This document shows positions 56,095-64,000 of a DNA stretch of 64,000 bases, piece after piece. The notes under the pieces were generated by a model. It saw only the letters and a program-made list of their open reading frames with translations. It was not told the origin of the DNA and did no database searches. The stretch comes from Aradus depressus (lineage: Eukaryota; Arthropoda; Insecta; Hemiptera; Aradidae). The stretch covers positions 14,136,001-14,200,000 of the forward strand of contig OY759214.1 of assembly GCA_963662175.1 (NCBI GenBank), given 5' to 3'. Both the position numbers and the translations under genes were made by a program. How positions within the stretch are numbered: position 1 is the stretch's first letter; each line of letters begins with the position of its first letter.

Positions 56095-56425
56095 ATAGCG
56101 GAGGAGGCGGCTTAACACAAAAACTCTAATAACTGTTGTTGTAATGAAGGTATAGACATGAAATTTCATATGAAATTTCAAAACCCCATAATGACAACAC
56201 CTTTTCATTTTCAGCTGAATCAGCCGAAGGGAGCTCAGGAGCCGAGAGGGGGCTCAACTCAATTCCCAATATTTGCCGATATAATGAATGTAGTATAGTA
56301 ATTTAGTACGAGGATTCAGAAGTCTCTATAGATTTTTATTCCAAACACGGTTCATTGGTTTTCGAGGGAGAGCAACAACATAAATTCGTGTTGGGGAAGT
56401 AGATTGCCGGTGATTACATAACTTC
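56095..56425 (+). repeat. Family B copy
   Basis: GGAGGAGGCGGCTTAACACAAAAAC, AGCTGAATCAGCCGAAGGGAG, ending GTTGGGGAAGTAGATTGCCGG. Confidence 0.8.
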
Positions 56426-56428
56426 CCT

Positions 56429-56697
56429 GAGGGAGCCGGTAGCTCAGATCGCGGGTTCGAAACTCGGTCGAGGCCCTTAGGTTTTTTCTCTGGAAAGTGA
56501 ATATCCTTGAGCACACCCTCCTTCGGATGGGACGTTAAGCGATGGTCCCGAGTCTGTAAGATGCCAGGGATTCGTTAAAGACTCCTACCCTAGGTGAATA
56601 AACCTGGGGTGGCAACATTTAGCAAAAACTTAGCGACGAAAGAGCGCTCCGGTAGTAGGCGATATGACGTAGTTTAAGCCCGGGCATGAGTCACAAT
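56429..56697 (+). mobile_element. Family A SINE with shortened head
   Basis: GGTAGCTCAGATCGCGGGTTCGAAACTCGG: the anticodon region is deleted. The core is good, and the end GCCCGGGCATGAGTCACAATAA lacks the telomere-like tail. Confidence 0.9.
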
Positions 56698-57385
56698 AAT
56701 AATTAAACAAAGGTTGAGTTTCTGTTGCCCTGCACCCCTGTGTCTTATTGTTTTCAAGTTGTGATGAAACTGAGTCGAGACGGAGATGGACATTAATGAG
56801 CCGAGTGAAGTTAGGAAAAGAGGTGAGCGAGAGAGGTCAGGAAGGTGAATTCATTTTCATTTTGTGGTGTGAGGGGGAGGCCTCTCCAGGGGGCCACAGA
56901 CAGACAGGGGACAGCAATCAATTACCAGGAGCACTCTCGGGGGCCTCCAGGATTTTTGACGAGGGGGCTAGTCAGAAAGTTAGAACAGGTATAAAAGAGG
57001 AAACACCGGAGTTATGCAGTCAGGTTAGTGTATTATGTTTGTTTTCCAAAGTCCACAAAAAAAAAAAAAAAAAAAAAAAACTCTTCCTATCTCCTTGGAA
57101 AAAAAATTAAGTTAATAAGTTATTCTATTTGACAGTTTTTACTTGCTTATACTTTTAATATAAGTAACTATGCGAAAATTCGATATCGAGTTTCAATAGA
57201 ATTTCCCCTGATCACGTTTTATCTATTTTCGTGATGATGTCTGTGTGTATATGATTGGATTTGCCATTTGTAATGAAGATGATTATTTGTATTATATTTG
57301 TTCACTTAAATCTGATTTTGGACACTATTTTAAATGAAATTCGGTTCTTCAAAAGTCGCCAGAATTGCGAAATAGATCCTGAATA
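56698..57385. other. Intron, GC-richer strip and poly-A
   Basis: A 120-codon frame at 56748-57110 covers a GC-richer strip but ends in a 22-bp A-run (57059-57080). I recognise no domain, and an old retroposed insert is possible. Confidence 0.3.
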
Positions 57386-57389
57386 CCAT

Positions 57390-57530
57390 CCCTTGAAATG
57401 ATACCTCGAAACCCATTTTTTTTTTTAATACGTTTGCTTGATTTACGCTTAAATGGTTAATCCTATCGGAGAGTCGGTCCTCAAAAGAATGTTTATTATT
57501 AAATTTCCTTCTATCAAAACATCCTCAGAT
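57390..57530 (+). repeat. Family C fragment
   Basis: CGTTTGCTTGATTTACGCTTAAATGG, TTAATCCTATCGGAGAG, AATGTTTATTATTAAATTTCC. Confidence 0.6.
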
Positions 57531-57862
57531 TTGAGTCAGGACAAATACGATCTTCAAGGAATGTACGATAAATTTCCATGGGAAGTATTTCGAAGTAATA
57601 TTTAACGTTGTAACATTTATTTTAATTTTTTTTTTTTTGATGAATTTTTTACTAAACAGCTACACAGATCATTCTTATACCATCACGTTTTTACATATCG
57701 GAAACCCTCCCCCTGTACAACCTTTCACTGCAGAAAGTGTTGTCTTTCTTCTAAAACCTCTCCCTGTATGTCCACAGACTGTTCAATTGGAAAAGTGTTA
57801 GCTGCAGCATAACGCTATCAGTCAATGTGTTTCTTAAACTTCTCTGGGATGTTGAAATGTTA

Positions 57863-58047
57863 TTTTTTCCGGCATTTGTTCTAGAGGAGGTGTCTTCTTT
57901 TTTCTCTTTAAACAATATTTCGGGACATTTTCATGTCCCTTCTTCTGGTCACTATGAACATTTTCCTCCTGGGTACTTTACTTTTTATCGCCGAAATATT
58001 GTCAAAAAGAAAAACGAAGACACCTCTGAAAGAAATGCCGGAAAAAA
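57863..58047. repeat. Family F foldback, about 60-bp arms
   Basis: The left arm runs TTTTTTCCGGCATTTGTTC..GAGGAGGTGTCTTC..CAATATTTCGG and the right arm is its near-complement, ending GAAATGCCGGAAAAAA. It is a larger relative of 33733-33826. Confidence 0.85.
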
Positions 58048-58720
58048 ATTAGCAATCAGTCAGTCAAGCCTCGTTTCGAGAAGAAAGACGAAAGGAAAAC
58101 TAGATCACTTGTTCATCGCTAATTTGAAAGAGGGTCTTGAGTTTTGAAAATATAGTTTTAATTTTAATTTTTCAATTTCCTAATGAGGACGCCCATGTAT
58201 TTACAAAGACTATCCTCTTATCCTCAAGTAAATAAGAAGTTTTAACATTGAGGATCCTTGTGTAACTGGGTATGAAACCCAAAACAAAGATCATCTTTAT
58301 GTTCCTAGATAGTAAAACGGATCGTTGGAAGAGACATTTAGTTAAGAGAGGAAAACAGAAAAAAAAGAAGAACAAAAAAGATCTTTTCAAAACTAAGAAG
58401 AGGATAGGGGAGGAGAGGAGGGGACAGACAGACGGGCGACCAGGACACACCCTACAGGAAATACTGACAAAGAATCATTTCAGTGTCTAAGTGAAGGGGC
58501 GGCAAGGCGGCAACCATGAGTGAGGCATGTGATTCTTTCCAAAGAAAATAAAAAAAATAAAACATTTAGCTGTGCTTTCAAAGGGAAAATTATTGCGTTC
58601 TGAAACATACAGGATCCTTCAAGTCGCCCTTCGCTGCTCAAATGGTCCCTGCGGCTCTACTGACCTCTGCTGGCTAGAGCTCGGAACGATCGGTAGGTTT
58701 GTTGTTACTTCCAGCGCCAT
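58048..58720. other. Intron, no gene recognised
   Basis: Includes a purine-rich run at 58340-58430; open frames there are low complexity. Confidence 0.4.
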
Positions 58721-58724
58721 TTTG

Positions 58725-58811
58725 TTATATCGCCTACTACCAGAGCGCTCTTTCGTCGCTCTTTTGGGTATGAGCCCGACTCTACTATGGGAGTCCTAAC
58801 TTTTGCTTACA
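58725..58811 (-). mobile_element. Family A SINE fragment
   Basis: ATATCGCCTACTACCAGAGCGCTCTTTCGTCGCTC..GAGCCCGACTCTACTATGGGAGTCCTAA. Confidence 0.85.
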
Positions 58812-59160
58812 CAGCTTTGTTGTATGGCAACGTATGTATAAACCCTTCTAACAGAGCGCTCTACCGACCTCAAAATCCCTTAAATATCAACACAGCCTGT
58901 AGTAGCGACAAGAAAAGCGATGGGGGAGTACCGTTTTTCACAATTTTCCAAATAGGTTATATTCTTTGTTTCCTCAGCCTAACCGGCTGGACCGATTTTA
59001 ATAATGTATATGTATGTCATTGTTATCTCCCGAGTGACTAAAAACTAAAATGGCTACCATGTCAATCTCTAAAAATCATAAGCCAACAAAACCCATCGAG
59101 TGGGGTATTAAATTAAAGGGCTTAGAGAGACGATTCCAAAAAAGTATGTATTGTATAGGT
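58812..59160. repeat. Arthropod-type dispersed repeat, unassigned class
   Basis: AACCGGCTGGACCGATTTTAATAAT and ATTAAATTAAAGGGCTTAGAGAG are phrases common to many arthropod non-autonomous DNA elements (general knowledge); no ends identified. Confidence 0.4.
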
Positions 59161-59242
59161 TTGTTTTTAAATAAATAAAAGAAATTAAATAAAAAACACG
59201 ACTACGGAAAAATTTAAATATAAGCTAAAAATCAGTACTTAC

Positions 59243-59377
59243 GTTATGAAGTTTGTAGTAGAGTCCACAGGCGTTGCAGACAGGTTCTCCGTTTTGGTTT
59301 CTTCGCCATAAGGTTGTCATTGTTGTTTTACAGTTTGCACAACTCGTACCGGCTCGCCGCGCCGCTGATTGTAACGA
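59243..59377 (-). CDS. GATA1/2/3-like: GATA factor exon: C-terminal zinc finger
   Basis: 135 bp, 45 codons, phase 0 at both ends. Minus strand: acceptor TATTTTTCAG just above 59377, donor GTAAGT at 59237-59242. The translation holds [13 protein letters not shown] followed by [20 protein letters not shown] and LHN. This is the complete C-X2-C-X17-C-X2-C finger (C13, C16, C34, C37 of the exon) that binds WGATAR sites. The SAARRAGTS linker is that of GATA1/2/3 rather than GATA4/5/6-type proteins. The exon continues into 33273 with VNRPL. The N-finger exon was not found up to 64000 and should lie beyond. Nuclear transcription factor; in arthropods this class acts in neural, epidermal or mesodermal patterning. 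Confidence 0.98.
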
Positions 59378-60040
59378 CTGAAAAATATAAATAACAATGT
59401 TCATTAGTCAATAGTCAATTATATTATTTCAATTGAGGAGAGAAAATGTTAAATTACTAAGCGATGTGCTAACTGCTACCTGTCTGTGCTACCGGAGCCC
59501 TCAACGGTAGAGACCACTACTAATCTGAACGTCAACGATTTTTAATGTGATCAAGTACTTATGTCATTCAGTACACCAATGGAACCTGATGTTTACGTTA
59601 CAGATGCATTTAAACTATTTTCGATGCAGAAGTCAGTGTTGGTTATGGGGAATTTTGACCGTTCATAAGACTTGCAGTTGCAACTAGAGAGGAATTGATT
59701 CGAGGTATTATCACTCTGCCTCCAAGATGCATCAACTGTATTCAAGCAGAAGAAATGCATTTTTGAGTTTATTGATTAATTTTAAATATATTCAATATTG
59801 ATCTCTAAAAATTTTGCTATTCTTAAGAAATAAAAGTATAATTTTCTTGAAAAAATAATAAAATGGAAAGATTTTAATTGTAATTTCTTAAGTTAGTTAA
59901 ACATAACGCTCGAGTTTCATAAAAATTTTGCCATCTACAATATTTACTTAAAAGTATTTTATTTTTTATCATAACTTTTTAAGGAAGAATTTTTTTTCTT
60001 ATTTAGGTCTCTAGAATATATGAAAGTATTGCTCAAAAAG
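59378..60040. other. Upstream intron, no gene recognised
   Basis: AT-rich; no second GATA exon visible. Confidence 0.45.
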
Positions 60041-60046
60041 AATTGA

Positions 60047-60322
60047 GGGCGTCAGTCGTTCCGAGGTAGCGTAGAGCGCAAGATTCACAGGTTCGGAACC
60101 CGGCCTCAAAATCCCTTAGAGTGCTATCTAGGAGGTAAAAGAACCTTGAGCAAGTCATCCTTCGGAGACGTTATGCGATGGTCCCGAGCCTGTACAAGTA
60201 TTTACTCTCAGTAACTAAAATTGAGTAGAGAAAATCTTAGATCTCCGTCAGACGAGTCAGGTTCATGTAGTTGACGAAATGACCTTGTAGTTAAAGCCCG
60301 GACATTAGTCGCAATAACTATC
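60047..60322 (+). mobile_element. Family A SINE, decayed
   Basis: Head GAGGGCGTCAGTCG..AGGTAGCGTAGAGCG, box B GGTTCGGAACCC, core TCCTTCGGAGACGTTATGCGATG, end GCCCGGACATTAGTCGCAATAACT. Confidence 0.85.
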
Positions 60323-61530
60323 AAGAAAAATTGGTACAAAATTAATGTTTAAACTATGTTACATGCTGGCAAAATTTGGTCTGGCCTACTAAAGTTAGGA
60401 ATGTGTTGAACCGCCGGAGGGACCCGTTTCTCTCTCCTGCTACAAGACACTATAATATCTGGGAGCAGAGAGCCAATACAATAATAATAAATAAAATTAT
60501 AATTTTGCTCCGCTCAATAATAACTATAATACAATTTACAAAAAAACAGTTTTTATTAAAAGTGAAAATATTCTCACAACTGCTTTGAATAAAGACGACC
60601 CAAATTGTGGACTCAGAGAAACAAAAATATTTAGAGCAAAAATTTTGAAAATATGTACAACTAATTAATTTAAAAAAGAGTTTTTAGTATAGAAAATTAG
60701 TTTCAAGACGTCATTATAGGACGATTTTCAGCACGCAACTCGCAAACCGGGAATTCGAAAAATCGTATTTATATATAATGAGATTTTTACTTTAAAACTT
60801 TTATTTCAAGTGATTTTTGATTAAGTCATAAATATGAGAGGTATCTTGTAAAATGTACTTAAGTCCCGAAGTACAGTGATCTTAATTTTCGGCCAAATCA
60901 TAATCAAATCTATGTGAGTACATGTGACATCTTTCATATCAAGTTTCAAGTTCAAAGCTATAATCGTTACAGATTTAGAGAGTGCAAAAGTTCCAATTAC
61001 ATCACAAACTTCATCGCAAAAATGGGCAAAACGTGAAATTCTGTACAATGGTTCTTTATCCTAAACGTATAAGAAAGTAAAAATGAAAAATAGGTTACAA
61101 TCATATACATATACAAGCGTGACCACATTTTACTTATATATATTTTTTTTACACCCCCTGATTTATTTTTTTTATTTAGTAACCCGGGGTGAACTATGAC
61201 CCTAGTTTAATAGGGTCTAAGCTAATGTGATGATAATAGTGATCGAGAGACTGTGATTCTATAACGCGGTCCACTCGCTGATTATATGGCCAACATGGAA
61301 ATATGATAATATTATAATATGAGACTATAAGTACGGCCCCAGGGGGGTTGAGGAGGCATCCTTCTGTCTCACCCTACCTATCTAGTCAACACAGTCTCTC
61401 CTTAACTTTAAGAATACACTTTTGGAGTCGGTTGTCAAACTGGTCTGGGACCTATTTGGGGCCATGGTCAGGAGGACGCAAAACCTCCCCAGAAACAACA
61501 CGAGAAAGGGTTGTCGGTGAATCACCTGCA
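60323..61530. other. No gene recognised
   Basis: Includes a family C-like scrap near 60725-60755 (CGCAACTCGCAAACCGGG, minus) and unassigned AT-rich DNA. Confidence 0.4.
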
Positions 61531-62030
61531 ATTTACTTCCCCAGAACGAATTATTCAATTGACTTTTTGCTTCCCCTCCAAAACCAGTCGACCGTTTGCT
61601 CTAATATTGAATAGTTGAATTTATATGGGGGCTTCTAAATCAACATCCTAAAAGTGTCGATAAATTCATTACATCGACAGTTCATCGGGTTTTTGAGTTG
61701 AACCCTCCCTTCCCTTCGGTTTTGAATTGAAATATTAACATTGGCAGTTAATGGAGTTTTTGAGTTGAGTCTCCCCCCTAATCCGCCCTTCCACTTAACC
61801 GATTTGACTGAAAATCAATAAGTAATGTCCATATGGGATTCTGGATAGACATGAAATTTCGTGTCGATACATTCATTCTATTGGGAGCTATCGTTTTCAC
61901 AGACAAAAATAATTTTATTTTTTTTGTTTTTAGAATCAGAGCGTCAGAAAACATGAATTCCAACTGAACTTCAAGTTTCTGACTGATTACATAACTTCCC
62001 CTATACCTCGTCTAGCTGGGGAAGTAATAT
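61518..62030 (-). repeat. Family B, most complete copy
   Basis: From TTACTTCCCCAG (about 61536) to CTGGGGAAGTAA (about 62028): matching 12-bp ends in inverted orientation, about 495 bp. It contains every internal block in order: two GATA(C/A)ATTCATT blocks, two GAGTTGA.CC.CCC blocks, TGAAAATCAATA, and GAAAACATGAATTCC. No frame: a non-autonomous element, with TA next to both ends. Confidence 0.85.
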
Positions 62031-62139
62031 GTATTTACTGTATTCCTGTAATCAATCTATTCAGACAACAAATTCATTATTTATTTATTTTTTTTAAGCT
62101 AATATGAGTACAGTTAATTACAACTTATAGCACTTAATG

Positions 62140-62225
62140 AGTTATTGTCTCATGTCCGGGCTTCGACTACGAGGTCATATCGCCTACTAACAGCCCTTTT
62201 TTGTCGACTACTTCAATTATGGAAA
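62140..62225 (-). mobile_element. Family A SINE fragment
   Basis: GTCTCATGTCCGGGCTTCGACTACGAGGTCATATCGCCTACT only. Confidence 0.85.
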
Positions 62226-62300
62226 CCCCCGTCATAATGGAAATAATTACTATTATAAATAATAATAAGGTTATCAATTTAGTAAATATATAATCAATAA

Positions 62301-62602
62301 TGAGGGCGCCGGTAGCTCAGTGGTATGCGTGCTTGCCTTCTGAGCTCAAGATCGTGGGTTCGAAACCCGGCCGAGGTCCTTAGTTTATTTTACCTCCCAA
62401 ATAAAATATCCTTCTGTCCTTCGTCAGGTACTCGTTAAAGACCTCTGCCCTAGTTGAAGAAAAATTTAGGGTTGGCAAAATTTCATTTCATTTCATTCTC
62501 CCACAGTAGAGTCGGGATCATGCCCACCAGAGTTTTGAAAGAGCGCTCTGGTAGTAGGCGATATGATCTCGTAGTTAAACCCTAAGGGCATTTGTCACAA
62601 TA
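62301..62602 (+). mobile_element. Family A SINE with inverted hairpin loop
   Basis: Intact head (GGTAGCTCAGTGGTATGCG, GGGTTCGAAACCC). The hairpin reads TTTATTTTACCTCCCAAATAAAAT, the reverse of other plus-strand copies (TTTATTTTATCTGGGAGGTAAAAT). Most of the core (GGATGGGACGTTAAGCG) is deleted. An ATTTC duplication is present near 62492. Confidence 0.93.
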
Positions 62603-62886
62603 TATATTCTACAGTAAGAAACGTTACTTAAATGAACAGCTTCCTGGCAATAATACTCTACCCCAACAGTTAGTGCGGTTTTTGGCAACAAAAGTTAATT
62701 TAGACTTATATATCATGGATCAGTTATTTACTTAACCCATTTTTTCTCTTTTTTTAATTTTATTTTTATTATATTTCTTTTATTATATTGTAGTGTTCGT
62801 ATTCGGATCAACGGCGACTTTGCAGAAGCGGACAGGAACACACCCTCGTAGTTCGATAAAAAACAGATGATATTTTTATTATTATT
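62603..62886. other. No gene recognised
   Basis: AT-rich with an (ATT)n run at 62876-62890. Confidence 0.45.
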
Positions 62887-62897
62887 ATTATACAGAT

Positions 62898-63250
62898 TAG
62901 GGTTAGGTTAGGTTTTATGACTCATGCCCGGGCTTTAACTACGAGGTCATATCGCCTACTACCAGAGCGCTCTTTTGTCTCTCTGGTGGACATGAGCCCG
63001 ACTCTACTGTGGGAGTCCTAAATTTTGCCTACCCTAAATTTTTATTCATCTAGGGTAGGGATCTTTAACGAGTACCTGACATCGTACAGGCTCGGGACCA
63101 TCGCTTAACGTCCCATCCGAAGGACGGCGTGCTTAAGTTTTATTTTACCTCCCAGATAAAATAAACTAAGGGCCTCGGTCGGGTTACGAACCCACGACCT
63201 TGAGCTCAGAAGTCAAGCACGCATACCACTGAGCTACCGGCGCCCTTATA
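62898..63250 (-). mobile_element. Family A SINE, full length, with 11-bp TSD
   Basis: Tail (TAGGG/TTAGG)n: TAGGGTTAGGTTAGGTTTTATG; intact 3' half, core, hairpin and head. ATTATACAGAT duplicates at 62887-62897 and 63251-63261. Confidence 0.95.
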
Positions 63251-63261
63251 ATTATACAGAT

Positions 63262-64000
63262 GAAATTATTAATTTACACAAAAAAAATACTGAATACGTT
63301 ATATATATTTTTCTTATCCTGCATTTTCGAAGGAAAAGAGTGACTAGGGTTAAATATTTTCTAAATTATTCTATCATAATCAATATTATTCCTTTTTTGT
63401 TCATTTTACACATTTATATATTTTTATCATGCATTTATTTATTATTTTATTTCGACTGTTTTTATTTATCTTCTTTCTCCTCACACATTTCTATCCAGCC
63501 CCTACTGTCTAAAATTAATTTTATTTCAAACCTTGTCTGGACGTCCTACCTTCTCTTTTATAATCATAGTCTTATGCTCTATCGATTTTTACTATCCATT
63601 TTACTTTTTTCTTAGTTATATAGATTTTTTTTTTTTTTTACGTATTCTCTTTTATTTATATATATACTTTTATTTATTTATTTTTCATCATAATGAAGCT
63701 GTTAATTTATGTTTTTTCATGTTAATCTTTTGTTTATCTATATTTATAGTTGTTTAGTTTTTCTCCAGTGTACCAATAATTGATTTATTTCTTTGTACAA
63801 CATACTGATACTAACATTGGCAGAAAAATTGCATGTTAGAGATGGAAATATTATATATATAATAGGTACAATATTGTATCCTAATTTCATAATAAAAATA
63901 ATTTATCTTAATTTCATTATTGTTTCCTTTTGATACGGAAATAATAATTTAAACACAATTTTTATTAATTACATGGTATTAAAAAATATGAATATGTATT
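63262..64000. other. AT-rich DNA, no gene
   Basis: T-rich frames at 63340-63757 are low-complexity and unsupported. Confidence 0.6.

Larger units (their letters stand above)
33274..59242 (-). other. GATA gene intron, about 26 kb
   Basis: Bounded on the minus strand by donor GTAAGT (59237-59242) and acceptor TTGCAG (33274-33279). It separates the zinc-finger exon from the basic-tail exon at the junction after the conserved LHN, a position where GATA genes usually carry an intron. It is filled with SINEs, palindromes and two large tandem arrays. Confidence 0.9.

Noticed and set aside
56748..57110. Host gene of 120 codons
   Set aside because: No domain, no splice context, and the frame ends by reading through a long A-run.
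62301..62380. True tRNA genes at the SINE heads
   Set aside because: Boxes A and B are good, but the sequence continues into the SINE body, copies are flanked by target duplications, and no mature acceptor stem closes.
59378..64000. N-terminal GATA finger exon
   Set aside because: Looked for a second Cys-X2-Cys..CNACGLY pattern on the minus strand and did not see one; it should lie beyond the window.

Overview
This is repeat-saturated, AT-rich animal DNA, very probably from an arthropod. Three things point there: an errantivirus-type Ty3/gypsy element with an env gene, SINE tails made of the arthropod telomere pentamer (TTAGG)n, and Jockey-like LINE remnants. A crustacean such as a copepod is possible, but nothing in the window settles the species.

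One host gene is recognisable. Two exons of a GATA1/2/3-class transcription factor lie on the minus strand. The C-terminal zinc-finger exon is at 59243-59377 and the following basic-tail exon is at 32989-33273. They are joined in phase 0 across an intron of about 26 kb. The first half of the gene, with the N-terminal finger, must lie beyond position 64000. Almost everything else is mobile or tandem DNA, most of it inside or downstream of that intron.

Layout: 1-9300 holds SINE, LINE and MITE-like fragments. 9346-16842 is a nearly complete LTR retrotransposon: 198-bp LTRs with two differences, gag, pol expressed by an apparent -1 frameshift at A AAT TTT, and an env whose frame is broken. 16861-32900 is a layered patchwork of SINEs, LINE 3' ends and a palindromic MITE-like family. 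33274-59242 is the GATA intron. It carries two inverted copies of an ~850-bp element, long palindromes, a foldback element, a 22-unit 56-bp satellite and a roughly 197-bp array with expanding poly-C. 59378-64000 is upstream intron or flank with more SINEs.

The dominant repeat is a tRNA-headed SINE of about 330 bp. About 27 full or partial copies lie on both strands, several with clean target-site duplications. From memory, its central part resembles the Meta-domain of MetaSINEs. The 56-bp satellite appears to have grown from the antisense tRNA head of this SINE. The retrotransposon also shows a compact layout in which a seven-codon leader ORF ends inside a splice donor and would be phase-matched to env after splicing.
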